Assembly (NCBI RefSeq): GCF_001571325.1
Contig: NZ_BCTO01000047.1
Coordinates: 29,025-93,024 of the forward strand
Direction: 5' to 3'
Length of the DNA stretch: 64,000 nt
DNA from: Delftia tsuruhatensis NBRC 16741
Lineage (GTDB): Bacteria; Pseudomonadota; Gammaproteobacteria; Burkholderiales; Burkholderiaceae_C
Shown here: in pieces, positions 16,858 through 25,365 of the stretch
How positions within the stretch are numbered: the stretch's first letter is position 1
How the letters are laid out: every line of letters begins with the position of its first letter
Position numbers and translations under genes: made by a program
Notes under the pieces: model-generated
Database searches by the model: none
Told to the model about the DNA's origin: nothing
The model's input: only the letters and a program-made list of their open reading frames with translations

Positions 16858-18983
16858 ATCCGCTGCACCTGTCCACGCCCGCCCCTGCCGAAGGCCGCTG
16901 GCCCTGGCGCCGCTGGCGCACTGCCTGGCGGCGCTGGTCGCTGTGGAGCCTGCTGGTCGCTTTGGTGGCCAGCATGCTCATCACCATGGTCTGGCTGGCC
17001 GGACGCTATGAGGCCTCCCAGGTCCAGGACAAGCTGGAGCGCGACACCGCCAATGCCGTGGCCGACATACGCGCCGCCCTCAACCGCAACCTGCAGGACC
17101 TGCAGGCGCTGAACGCGCCCGACAACGACCCTGCCGAGTGGAAGACCCGCGCCGCCGAGCTGCTGCAGGTGCGCCGCGAGCTGATGCGCATCGAATGGCG
17201 CGATGCGGGCCTGCAGATCCGCTCCCATGCCGAGACGCCCTACCGCAACGTGCAGTGGGAAGACCAGCTGCGCACGCAAAACACCCATCCGGAGGCCGTG
17301 CTGACCTGCACCCACGCGCGCCGCCTCAACGGCCCGGCCTACTCGCCCAGCTACTTCCAGCTGCTGGCCGAAGGCCTGGGCACGGAGATGATGGAGGTCT
17401 GCCTGCCATTGACGCAAAGCGGCCACATCATCGGCTTTGTCATCGGCACCTACAGCCTGCAAAGCCTGCTGATCACCCAGGTCAGCAAGAACCTGCCGCG
17501 CACCCAGGAAGTGTCCTTCACCGAGCCGGACGGCACGCGCCTGGCCCTGCTGGGCGCCTCCTGGCGCGGCACGCGCATGTTCACGGCGCAGCAGCTGCTG
17601 GACCTGCCGGGCAGCACCCTGGTGCTGCGCATGGACAGCTGGCACCGCGCGCCCAGCGTATTCCCCAACGTGCTCACGGCCCTGGTGACGCTGATGTCCA
17701 TCGCCCTGGTGTCCGTGGTCGCCGTGCTGGTGCGCGACAACCGCCGACGCCTGCGCGCCGAGCGCGATCTGGGCGATGCGCTGGCCTTTCGCAAGGCCAT
17801 GGAGGACTCGCTGGTCACGGGCCTGCGCGCGCGCGATCTGCAGGGCCGCATCAGCTATGTGAACCCGGCCTTCTGCAGCATGGTGGGCTTCACGGCCGAG
17901 GAACTGCTGGGACTGAGCATTGCGCCCTACTGGCCGCCCGAGCGCGCCGAGATCTACGCGCGCCGGCGCGACAGCCGCCTGTCCGGCAACGCCCCGCCGC
18001 CGCGCGAGGGCCATGAAAGCATCTTCATGCGCAAGGACGGAACGCGCTTTCCGGTGTTGATCTTCGAGGCGCCGCTGATCAATGCCCAGGGCCAGCACAC
18101 CGGCTGGATGAGTGCCTTCATCGACATCAGCGAGCAAAAGCGCATGGAAGAGATCTCACGCGCCTCGCAGGAGCGCCTGCAGGCCACGGCCCGCCTGGCC
18201 ACGGTGGGCGAGATGGCCTCGCTGCTGAGCCATGAACTCACCCAGCCGCTGGTGGCCATCTCCAGCTACGCCACGGGATCGCTGAACATGCTGGGGAGCG
18301 ACGATGGCACGGGCACGGGCACGGACACGGGCACAGGTGCAGGTGCGGGCAGCGCCATCTCGGACCATGAAGCCCGGCTGCGCCAGCAACTGCAGGACCT
18401 GCGCATGGCCATGGAGCGCATCAGCTTCCAGGCCGACCGCGCAGGCCGCGTGATCAAGAGCGTGCGCGATTTCGTGCGGCGGCGCGACCAGTCCCGCGAA
18501 GTCATAGGCGCCGCCGAACTCATAGACGCCGTGCTGCCGCTGATCAGCCTGCAGGCACGCAACCTGGGCGTGCGCGTGACCACCGACATCGAGCCCGGCC
18601 TCCCGCCCGTGCTGTGCGATCCGACCATGATCGAGCAGGTGCTGCTCAACCTGGCGCGCAACGGCATGCAGGCCATGGACTCGCCCGAGACCATGGAGCG
18701 CGAGCTGCAGCTGCGCGTGCGCCGTGCGGCCGCCAGCACGCGCCGCAGCTGGGTGGAGTTCGCCGTCATCGACTGCGGCACCGGCATTCCCCAGCATGTG
18801 GCGGAGCAACTGTTCACGCCCTTTTTCACCACGCGCAACGAGGGCATGGGCCTGGGCCTGAGCCTGTGCCGTACCGTGGTCGAGCAGCATGGCGGCCACC
18901 TGCAGCACAGCCCCCACAGCCCGCGCGGGACCGTCTTCGCCTTCACGCTGCCGGCGCACAGCCCTGCGCAGGTGCAGGCATAG
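16854..18983 (+). CDS. PAS-domain membrane sensor histidine kinase (FixL/TodS-like output)
   Basis: The 709-aa kinase starts at a GTG overlapping the nit stop (GTGA). It has a membrane helix (~28-49), a ~210-residue periplasmic sensor domain, a second helix (~268-290), a PAS domain (~315-425), a dimerisation/phosphoacceptor domain with H460 in SHELTQPLVAISSYATGS, and a HATPase_c domain (N box NLARNGMQAM, G1 DCGTGIP, G2 GMGLGLSLCR). A Gly/Thr/Asp repeat tract (about residues 482-500) is inserted between the two phosphoacceptor-domain helices. It pairs with the FixJ-type regulator 34 bp downstream. The signal is unknown. Confidence 0.9.
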   Translation: MNPLHLSTPAPAEGRWPWRRWRTAWRRWSLWSLLVALVASMLITMVWLAGRYEASQVQDKLERDTANAVADIRAALNRNLQDLQALNAPDNDPAEWKTRAAELLQVRRELMRIEWRDAGLQIRSHAETPYRNVQWEDQLRTQNTHPEAVLTCTHARRLNGPAYSPSYFQLLAEGLGTEMMEVCLPLTQSGHIIGFVIGTYSLQSLLITQVSKNLPRTQEVSFTEPDGTRLALLGASWRGTRMFTAQQLLDLPGSTLVLRMDSWHRAPSVFPNVLTALVTLMSIALVSVVAVLVRDNRRRLRAERDLGDALAFRKAMEDSLVTGLRARDLQGRISYVNPAFCSMVGFTAEELLGLSIAPYWPPERAEIYARRRDSRLSGNAPPPREGHESIFMRKDGTRFPVLIFEAPLINAQGQHTGWMSAFIDISEQKRMEEISRASQERLQATARLATVGEMASLLSHELTQPLVAISSYATGSLNMLGSDDGTGTGTDTGTGAGAGSAISDHEARLRQQLQDLRMAMERISFQADRAGRVIKSVRDFVRRRDQSREVIGAAELIDAVLPLISLQARNLGVRVTTDIEPGLPPVLCDPTMIEQVLLNLARNGMQAMDSPETMERELQLRVRRAAASTRRSWVEFAVIDCGTGIPQHVAEQLFTPFFTTRNEGMGLGLSLCRTVVEQHGGHLQHSPHSPRGTVFAFTLPAHSPAQVQA
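18306..18350 (+). repeat. Imperfect hexanucleotide microsatellite inside the histidine kinase gene
   Basis: A GGCACG-type unit is reiterated about seven times with point changes. It encodes an alternating Gly-Thr tract passing through Gly-Asp to Gly-Ala. It sits in the phosphoacceptor domain just after the H box. The 6-bp unit keeps the frame when copy number changes. Confidence 0.85.
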
Positions 18984-19017
18984 ATGGCACCAATGGAACA
19001 AATGGAACAATAGGCCC

Positions 19018-19647
19018 ATGGAACCTGTACCCGACGCCACCGTCTACATCGTCGACGACGACACCGATGTCCGCGAAGCGCTGGCCTGGCTGCTGCGCTC
19101 GCGCCGCCTGCTCAGCGAATGCTATGACAGCGCAGAGGCCTTCGACGCCATGCTGCAGTCGCGCCCACCGCCACGCAATCCCTGCTGCCTGCTGCTGGAC
19201 ATGCGCATGGGCGGCATGAGCGGGCTGGCGCTGTTCAACCTCATGCTGGAACGCAACCAGATCGCAGGCATGCCCGTGATCTTCCTGACCGGCCATGCCG
19301 ACGTGCCCACGGCCGTGGACACCGTCAAGCGCGGCGCCTTCGACTTCTGCGAGAAGCCTTTCTCGGACAATGCCCTCGTGGACCGCATCGAACAGGCGCT
19401 GGAACTGTCGGCCCAGCACCAGGCTGAAACCCGTGCGCGCGAAGCCGTGCGTGCACGCTTCAACGAGCTGACGGAGCGCGAGCGCGACGTGATGCGCCTG
19501 GTGGTCGAGGGCATTCCCAACAAGCTCATCGCCGACCAGCTGGACATCAGCGTGCGCACCGTCGAGGTCCACCGCGCGCGCGTCTTCGACAAGATGCAGG
19601 TCAAGTCGGCCGTTGAACTGGCCAACCTGCTGCGCACACACGGCTGA
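19018..19647 (+). CDS. FixJ/NarL-type response regulator (receiver plus LuxR HTH)
   Basis: The 209-aa protein has a receiver domain (~8-125) with acidic pocket VDDDTD, phosphoacceptor D61 in LLLDMRMGG, the T/S switch in FLTGHAD and the conserved Lys in CEKPF. A GerE/LuxR HTH follows (~142-205; LTERERDVMRLVVEG, SVRTVEVHRARVFDKM). It is the evident partner of the upstream kinase. The intergenic spacer contains a 9-bp tandem repeat (AATGGAACA at 18992-19009). It ends 5 bp from the convergent PLP-enzyme gene. No target can be named from sequence. Confidence 0.93.
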   Translation: MEPVPDATVYIVDDDTDVREALAWLLRSRRLLSECYDSAEAFDAMLQSRPPPRNPCCLLLDMRMGGMSGLALFNLMLERNQIAGMPVIFLTGHADVPTAVDTVKRGAFDFCEKPFSDNALVDRIEQALELSAQHQAETRAREAVRARFNELTERERDVMRLVVEGIPNKLIADQLDISVRTVEVHRARVFDKMQVKSAVELANLLRTHG

Positions 19648-19652
19648 CCCCT

Positions 19653-20927
19653 TCAGAAATACGTGGCAATCACGTCCACCACGTCATAGCGGTCATTGAC
19701 GACGGCCAACTGCCGCCATTTGTCAAAGGTCAGGCAGGGGTGGGAGATGTCGAAGGCCAGCATGTCGCCTATGCGCAGGCCATCGTCCTCGGCCACCTTC
19801 AGGAAAGCATGCTGGTCCATCATGGCCGTGACCTCCCAATGCGGTGGCGCCGCCACGGGCGCGGCATCACCGGGGCGGTAGCGCAGCGCGGGCCGGGGAG
19901 GCACGGCCTCGAAGGCGGTATCGCGCTTGCCCAGCGCCACGATGGCGCGGCCGGGCTCGGGCAGCGACTGCACATAGGCCCAGACCTGCAGCGCAGGCTG
20001 CAGGCTGGCACGCATCTGCTGCGCCACGGGATTGGTCTGGTCGATGCGCCGCTGCGCTGCCTGGTAGATGCCCGCGTCATGCGTGAGATAGCAGCCCGGG
20101 CGCAGCACCAGATCCAGCGGACCGCCGATGTCGGCCTTGCCGAACTCCTGGGCCACCACGTCATACCAGGCCGAGCCGGCGCCAGTGAGCACGGCCGGGC
20201 TGCGCTGCAGCCGGCCCTCGCCCGCCAGCCGCTGGAGCCAGTCCACGGCGCGCCGCAGCAGGGTGCGGATGGGTTCTTCTTCCTTGAGGACGCCCTCGTA
20301 GACCTCGATCCCGGCCAGTCGCACGCCGGCACCGGCCCGGGCCAGCGCGTCCAGCAGCGGCTGCATCTGCGCATCGGAGCGAACGCCCGTGCGCCCGCCG
20401 GGCGGGCCCAGTTCGATCAGCACCTGCACGGACCGGCCCGCTGCGCCAAAAAAGGCGGCCAGCTGCTCGACCTGCTCGGCACAATCGACCAGGCAGAAGA
20501 ACTCGAAGCCGGGATCGGCCAGCAGCTCGGCCACGGCCGCCATGTTGCGCCGGCCGATCAACTGGTTGGCCATGAGCACGCGGCGCACGCCATGGGCATG
20601 GGCCACGCACGTCTGCTGAGCGGTGGCCAGCGTGATGCCCCAGGCGCCCGCGTCGATCTGCTGGCGGAACAGGCGGGGCGCCATGGTCGTCTTTCCGTGG
20701 GGCGCGAGCTGGGCGCCGTAGGCATCCACAAAGCGCTGCATCCAGGCCAGGTTGTGCGACAGGCGCGACTGCGACAGCACAGCCACAGGCAAACTCAAGT
20801 CTTCCCGCAGCAGATTCCAGCCCTGCGCGGCAGCGTCCTGCGGCGTGCAGGGGGCGGACAGCGCGCCCAGGCCCTTGTCGAGCGGGCTGACCACGTCGGC
20901 CGCGCCCGCTGTGCTTGCTTCACTCAT
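19653..20927 (-). CDS. PLP-dependent amino acid deaminase/D-serine dehydratase-like protein
   Basis: This 424-aa fold-type III PLP enzyme has an alanine-racemase-like N-terminal barrel, with the PLP Lys in LAPHGKTTMAPRLFRQQ near residue 75. A D-serine-dehydratase-like C-terminal domain has the metal-binding His/Cys pair in DISHPCLTFDKW. This matches the DSD1/D-threonine-aldolase superfamily and the bacterial 'amino acid deaminase' branch; a D-amino acid such as D-serine is the likely substrate, not proven. GGAG upstream of the ATG supports the start. It converges on the response regulator gene 5 bp away. Confidence 0.85.
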   Translation of the reverse strand: MSEASTAGAADVVSPLDKGLGALSAPCTPQDAAAQGWNLLREDLSLPVAVLSQSRLSHNLAWMQRFVDAYGAQLAPHGKTTMAPRLFRQQIDAGAWGITLATAQQTCVAHAHGVRRVLMANQLIGRRNMAAVAELLADPGFEFFCLVDCAEQVEQLAAFFGAAGRSVQVLIELGPPGGRTGVRSDAQMQPLLDALARAGAGVRLAGIEVYEGVLKEEEPIRTLLRRAVDWLQRLAGEGRLQRSPAVLTGAGSAWYDVVAQEFGKADIGGPLDLVLRPGCYLTHDAGIYQAAQRRIDQTNPVAQQMRASLQPALQVWAYVQSLPEPGRAIVALGKRDTAFEAVPPRPALRYRPGDAAPVAAPPHWEVTAMMDQHAFLKVAEDDGLRIGDMLAFDISHPCLTFDKWRQLAVVNDRYDVVDVIATYF

Positions 20928-20988
20928 ACGACTCCCCATTGATGGATGGGAGCCAGCATAGGGCAATGCCGGTGCCCGCCCACGCAAA

Positions 20989-21011
20989 AACGCCCCGCGT
21001 TGCGGGGCGTT
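20989..21011 (-). terminator. Rho-independent terminator of the OmpA-family gene
   Basis: A perfect 10-bp stem (20989-20998 with 21002-21011) has a 3-nt loop and, on the minus strand, a T5 run. It lies 22 bp after the lipoprotein stop at 21033. Confidence 0.85.
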
Positions 21012-21032
21012 GCATCCGGGCCAGAGCCGGGA

Positions 21033-21743
21033 TCAGCGGGGCTGCTGGTACTGGGGCTGGTACTGCGGCTGCTGTTGATACTGGGGCTGCTGCTGTTGCT
21101 GCGGGATCTCGCCCACGAAGATTTCCACGCGGCGGTTCATGGCACGACCGCTGGCCGAGTCGTTGGAAGCCACGGGCTGGTGCGAGCCACGGCCTTCGGT
21201 GGCGATGCGGGCGCCCGAGACGCCGCGCATGGTCAGATAGTTGCGCGTGCTGTTGGCGCGGTCCAGCGACAGCGGGTTGTTGATGGCATCCGAGCCGGTG
21301 CTGTCGGTGTGGCCGATGATGCGCACCTCGGCATTGGGGTTGTTGCGCAGGCCCTCGGCGAAGCGGTCCAGGATGGGAGCGAAGTTGCCCTTGATGTCGG
21401 AACGGTTGGTATCGAACGAGATGTCGCTGGGAATGTCGAGCTTGAGCTGGTTGTCGGCCGTCTGGCTCACGTTCACGCCCGTACCCTGGGTGGCCTGCTC
21501 CATCTCGCGCTTTTGCTTTTCCATGTTCTGCGACCAGATGTAGGTACCCAGTGCACCCACGCCAGCGCCGATCACGGCACCCGTGCCGGCCCTGCCGCCG
21601 GTGACGGCGCCCAGCACGGCGCCAGCTGCAGCGCCCACGCCAGCGCCCGTGGCCGTGCGGCGCTGGGTGTCGCTCATGTTCGCGCAGCCGGAGATGAACA
21701 GTGCGGCCGCCGTTGCGGCGGCCAGAACGATGTGCTTGCGCAT
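21033..21743 (-). CDS. OmpA-family lipoprotein (YiaD-like)
   Basis: The 236-aa precursor has a lipobox LFISGC (C20). A Gly-rich glycine-zipper segment (~35-75) is probably membrane-inserting. An OmpA-like peptidoglycan-binding domain (~100-215) contains the GHTDSTG, NPLSLDRAN and NRRVEIF motifs that contact diaminopimelate. The last 20 residues are a Gln/Tyr/Pro repeat tail. It likely tethers the outer membrane to peptidoglycan. AGGAG 7 nt upstream supports the ATG. A terminator follows at 20989-21011. Confidence 0.93.
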   Translation of the reverse strand: MRKHIVLAAATAAALFISGCANMSDTQRRTATGAGVGAAAGAVLGAVTGGRAGTGAVIGAGVGALGTYIWSQNMEKQKREMEQATQGTGVNVSQTADNQLKLDIPSDISFDTNRSDIKGNFAPILDRFAEGLRNNPNAEVRIIGHTDSTGSDAINNPLSLDRANSTRNYLTMRGVSGARIATEGRGSHQPVASNDSASGRAMNRRVEIFVGEIPQQQQQPQYQQQPQYQPQYQQPR

Positions 21744-21888
21744 TGGAAACTCCTTTTGAATCTTGGGAACGCACCGTGCGGTAGCGCCAGGGTCCCCATT
21801 GTGGAAAGCAGGCTGCGCACAGCCTATCAGTGCGGGCAGGGCATACCCGTAGGACGGCGCCCGCTCCGCGAGGCCGCCTCCACGGCCG

Positions 21889-22059
21889 TCACGGGCCGCT
21901 GCGATCCTGCCCGGGAGAGGGTTTGTCTGGAGACGGATGCGAATCCCGTGGCGTGTCCACGGGCAACTCGCCCTTGCGGCGTCCGGAGAACATGGTCCAC
22001 CACACAATAGCGACCAGAATCACCAAGGCCAGCAGTGCTTCGAGCAAAATCAACCCCAT
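21889..22059 (-). CDS. Small single-span membrane protein (56 aa)
   Basis: Translation from the ATG at 22059 gives one hydrophobic helix (GLILLEALLALVILVAIVWW, residues 2-21), then a basic stop-transfer patch (SGRRKGE) and a hydrophilic Asp/Pro/Ser tail. An unusually good AGGAGGT Shine-Dalgarno (22074-22068) lies 8 nt upstream, inside the start of divergent mltA. The two ATG codons overlap within a CATG. Function is unknown; the N-in topology predicted by the positive-inside rule does not discriminate roles. Confidence 0.7.
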   Translation of the reverse strand: MGLILLEALLALVILVAIVWWTMFSGRRKGELPVDTPRDSHPSPDKPSPGQDRSGP

Positions 22060-23242
22060 GAATTTCCACCTCCTGCGCCATGCCGCGATGGCGCTGATTG
22101 TAGGGACGCTGGTCGCCTGCACGACCACCACCAAGCCGGTCTACGACCCCTCGCCCGTACCCGATCTGCAGCCGGGCGGCTCTCCCGCCGTCACGCCCAG
22201 GCCCCCGCTGGTCACCAACACGCCCACCAAGAGCCGCTGGATCGCGGCCGACTGGAGCGAACTGCCCGGCCTGCAGGAGGACGCGCTGCACGAAGCCTGG
22301 AATGCCTGGCTCAAGAACTGCGAACGACCCAGTTCGGTCTTCGCAGGCCTGTGCCGCGATGTGCGCCAGCTGAGCATCGCCACGGGCGACGAGCAGCGCG
22401 CCTGGCTCATGGCCAATCTGCAACCCTACCGCATCGAGGCGCTGGGCGGCGGCCCGGACGGCATGCTGACCGCCTACTACGAGCCGCTGTTCGAGGCGCG
22501 GCGCCTGCCCGGCGACGGATTCAACGTGCCGCTGTACAAGACGCCGGCCGGCGCCGGCTTCGGCAGCCGCAAGCCCTGGTTCTCGCGCCAGCAGATCGAG
22601 ACCCTGCCAGAGGCCCAGGCGGCCCTGGCAGGCCGCGCCATCGCCTGGCTGCGCGACCCGGTCGATGCGATGGTGCTGCACATCCAGGGATCGGGGCGCC
22701 TGAACATCACCGAGCCCACGGGCGCGCAACGCACGATCCGCGTCGCCTTTGCGGGCACCAATGACCAGCCCTACAAGAGCGTGGGCCGCTGGCTGCTGGA
22801 CCAGGGACTGGTGCGCGACGCCACCTGGCCCGGCATCAGCGCCTGGGTGGCCGCCAACCCCGGCCGCGTCAATGAAATGCTGTGGAGCAACCCGCGCTAC
22901 GTCTTCTTCCGCGAGGAGCCGCTGGAAGGCCTGGACCTGCAGTTCGGCCCCAAGGGCGCCCAGGGCGTGGCCCTGACGCCAGGCCGCTCCATCGCCGTGG
23001 ACAAGCAGAGCATCCCCTACGGCACACCGGTCTGGCTGTCCACATCCGGGCCCACCGTGGCGCTGAACCGCCTGGTCTTCGCCCAGGACACGGGCAGCGC
23101 CATCGTCGGCGCCGTGCGCGCCGACTACTTCATGGGCTGGGGCCCCGAAGCCGGCGACCTGGCAGGCCGCATCAAGCAGAACCTGCGCCTGTGGGCCTTC
23201 TGGCCGCGCGCCCTGGCGAGCCAGGCACCGCACTTGAGGTGA
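22058..23242 (+). CDS. mltA: Membrane-bound lytic murein transglycosylase A
   Basis: The 394-aa lipoprotein precursor has lipobox LVAC (C21), the MltA domain (GMLTAYYEP, VLHIQGSGRL, GTNDQPYKSVGRWL) and the 3D barrel containing the catalytic Asp (FAQDTGSAIVGAVRADYF, about D349). It cleaves glycan strands to 1,6-anhydromuropeptides at the outer membrane's inner face. No strong Shine-Dalgarno precedes the ATG at 22058. A second ATG at 22088 would shorten the signal peptide. The stop codon directly abuts the CCCCCTGAG repeat element. Confidence 0.93.
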   Translation: MNFHLLRHAAMALIVGTLVACTTTTKPVYDPSPVPDLQPGGSPAVTPRPPLVTNTPTKSRWIAADWSELPGLQEDALHEAWNAWLKNCERPSSVFAGLCRDVRQLSIATGDEQRAWLMANLQPYRIEALGGGPDGMLTAYYEPLFEARRLPGDGFNVPLYKTPAGAGFGSRKPWFSRQQIETLPEAQAALAGRAIAWLRDPVDAMVLHIQGSGRLNITEPTGAQRTIRVAFAGTNDQPYKSVGRWLLDQGLVRDATWPGISAWVAANPGRVNEMLWSNPRYVFFREEPLEGLDLQFGPKGAQGVALTPGRSIAVDKQSIPYGTPVWLSTSGPTVALNRLVFAQDTGSAIVGAVRADYFMGWGPEAGDLAGRIKQNLRLWAFWPRALASQAPHLR

Positions 23243-23453
23243 CCCCCTGAGCGGCTACGCCGCTTCCTCCCGCTTTGGGGTGCGCCGCCTTTGCGCCAAG
23301 GCTCGCCCCGCATGGCACAAGACCAGCGCAGACACACCTCTATCCACTGTCCCTCGCTCTGGCGCGGCCCAACGCCAGGGGCGCCGAGCAAGAGCCGCCT
23401 CGCTGCGAGGGCGCCGTCCCCCTCTGGGGGAAGGCGCGCAGCGCCTCAGGGGG
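23243..23453 (-). repeat. Dispersed CCCCCTGAG element (copy A), 211 bp with inverted ends
   Basis: The element runs from CCCCCTGAG (23243) to CTCAGGGGG (23453), so its ends are inverted repeats, each next to a GC-rich hairpin with a TAC or TG loop (GCGGC-TAC-GCCGC on the left). Copy B at 35741 shares its minus-strand end and an internal CGAGGCGGCTCTTGCTCGGC block. It lies exactly between the convergent mltA and MFS genes: mltA stops one base before it, and the MFS stop codon is the TGA inside the right-hand CCCCCTGAG. Similar GC-rich gene-end repeats are common in Comamonadaceae, from memory. Confidence 0.8.
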
Positions 23454-25206
23454 TATCGAAGTACCTCGTGACGCGCGGCGGTTCCTTGCCCTTGTGATAC
23501 GCCAGCTTGCGGTCGCGCAGCGCCACGTCGGCGGCGGTGACGCGGTCGAAGCGGCGAAGGTGCTCGGTCCATGACTCGTCGATGATCTGCTCCACGTAGC
23601 GCTCCGGGTGGCTCATGCTGTGCAGCAGGCTCCAGCCCAGCGCGCCCTGGCGCATGCGGCTGCGGCGGCTTTCCTGCATGAGGGCGCGGAAGGCCTCGGC
23701 CTGGGTGGGGTCGATCTGGTACTCGATGGTGACGACCACGCGGCCGGCTTCGGGGATGTTGACCTCGGGGCGCTGGAAAGCCTTGGAGGGGCTCAGGTCC
23801 TCCTCGATCTGGCGGTCGCGCACCAGGCGCTGCACCAGCAGCATGCAGGCCACGCCGCTGGCGGCCGCCACCATGAGGCTGCCGCGCACGCCCACCATGC
23901 TGGCCACCTGTCCCCAGAGCGCGGCGCCTGCCGCCGTGCCGCCCATGATGGACATCTGGTAGATGGACATGCCGCGCGCCCGCACCCAGTTGGGCAGGGC
24001 CATCTGGGCCGAAACGCCCAGCACGTTGGCCGTGGAGATCAGCGCCATGCCGGCCAGCATCATGGCCGGCACCGCCATGTAGACATTGGGCGACAAGGCC
24101 ACGGCCAGCGTGGCCAGCGCATGCACGGCAGAGCCCGACCGGATCAGCCTTTCCTTGGACATGGCCTGGCGCAGGCGCGGCAGGAACATGGCGCCCACGA
24201 TGGCGCCCGCCCCCATGGAGGCCAGCAGCAGCGTGAAGGTCTCGGCGCCGCCCCCGCCCTCGGTCGGGCCGTGCAGGCGCTGGGCCACCAGGGGCAGCAG
24301 GGCCATCACCGCCGTGCACTGCAGGAAGAAACACACCGTGCGCGCCAGCACCGCATGCATGCGCGGCGACTCGCGCACGAACTGCAGGCCCACGCGCATG
24401 GCCGAGGGCAGGCGCTCGCGGCCCAGCGGGTTGGCCACGTGGCGGCGCTTCCAGCGGATCAGCACGATGCCCGAGATGACGGACAGCACGGCATTGAGCA
24501 CGAACACCCAGGCACTGCCCAGGCTGGCGATGATGGCGCCTGCCACCAGGGGGCCGATGATGCGCGAGGCGTTCATGGCCACGGCATTGAGCGCCATGGC
24601 CGAGGGCAGGTGGTGCTTGGGCACGAGTTCGGGAATCAGCGCCGAGAACACCGGCCAGCGCATGGCCAGGCCGATGCCGTTGGCAAAGGTCAGCACCAGC
24701 AGCCAGTGCGCCGTCATCCGGCCCGAGAGCACGAACAGGCACAGCACCAGAGCCACGGCCGCCACCCAGAACTGGGTGACGATGAAGTAGCGGCGCCGGT
24801 CCAGGATGTCGGCCAGCGCACCGCTGGGCAGGCCCAGCAGGAAGACGGGCAGCGTGGAGGCCGATTGCACCAGGGCCACGAGCACGGGCGAGGTGGTCAG
24901 CGAGGTCATGAGCCATGCCGCCGCCACATCGTTCATCCACATGCAGGTGTTGGCCGCCATCCAGATCAGCCAGAGCATGCGGAAGGTGGGGCCGGACAGC
25001 GGCGCCCAGACGCCCTGCTGGGCCTGGGCCGTCTTCTGGCCTTCGGCCTCGGCGGCCGCGCTGTCGGCAGCGGCCATGCCGGACGGGTCCTCGAGCAGGG
25101 TGCCCGGCGCCCCCGCGCCCGAGGGCTCGGCCAGGGGCTGGGTGGAAGGCTCGGTTTCTGAGGCGGGTGGCTGGGCGGGGTCTGGTGTTGATTGTTCTGC
25201 GGCCAT
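23446..25206 (-). CDS. MFS exporter (MFS_3/enterobactin-exporter type) with C-terminal monooxygenase-like domain
   Basis: The 586-aa protein has a ~60-residue acidic, Ala/Pro/Ser-rich cytosolic N-terminus and then twelve hydrophobic helices (~75-470). The loop 2-3 motif appears as GLPSGALADILDRRRY. A soluble C-terminal domain (~480-586; VVVTIEYQIDPTQAEAF, SWTEHLRRFDRVT) resembles the dimeric ferredoxin-like antibiotic-biosynthesis-monooxygenase fold seen in some MFS_3 proteins. The substrate is unknown. The stop codon lies inside the CCCCCTGAG repeat. The ATG at 25206 has only a weak Shine-Dalgarno. Confidence 0.85.
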   Translation of the reverse strand: MAAEQSTPDPAQPPASETEPSTQPLAEPSGAGAPGTLLEDPSGMAAADSAAAEAEGQKTAQAQQGVWAPLSGPTFRMLWLIWMAANTCMWMNDVAAAWLMTSLTTSPVLVALVQSASTLPVFLLGLPSGALADILDRRRYFIVTQFWVAAVALVLCLFVLSGRMTAHWLLVLTFANGIGLAMRWPVFSALIPELVPKHHLPSAMALNAVAMNASRIIGPLVAGAIIASLGSAWVFVLNAVLSVISGIVLIRWKRRHVANPLGRERLPSAMRVGLQFVRESPRMHAVLARTVCFFLQCTAVMALLPLVAQRLHGPTEGGGGAETFTLLLASMGAGAIVGAMFLPRLRQAMSKERLIRSGSAVHALATLAVALSPNVYMAVPAMMLAGMALISTANVLGVSAQMALPNWVRARGMSIYQMSIMGGTAAGAALWGQVASMVGVRGSLMVAAASGVACMLLVQRLVRDRQIEEDLSPSKAFQRPEVNIPEAGRVVVTIEYQIDPTQAEAFRALMQESRRSRMRQGALGWSLLHSMSHPERYVEQIIDESWTEHLRRFDRVTAADVALRDRKLAYHKGKEPPRVTRYFDTP

Positions 25207-25365
25207 GTGTCCCGATTCTCGGGCCAAACGCAGGGTGGCGCCAGAAATGGTTGCCTTACTAATAACCACGATCACCGCCTTGTACGACAACCGTTTTTCG
25301 CTCCTGTTACAGGAGCACACTGTCGCTTCGGCGCGACCTTCATAGGCCAGTCCGCCGGCCTGCGG

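Noticed and set aside
18306..18350. Short tandem repeats considered as a CRISPR-like array
   Set aside because: Units are 6 bp with no spacers and lie in frame within a kinase gene; no cas genes occur in the window.
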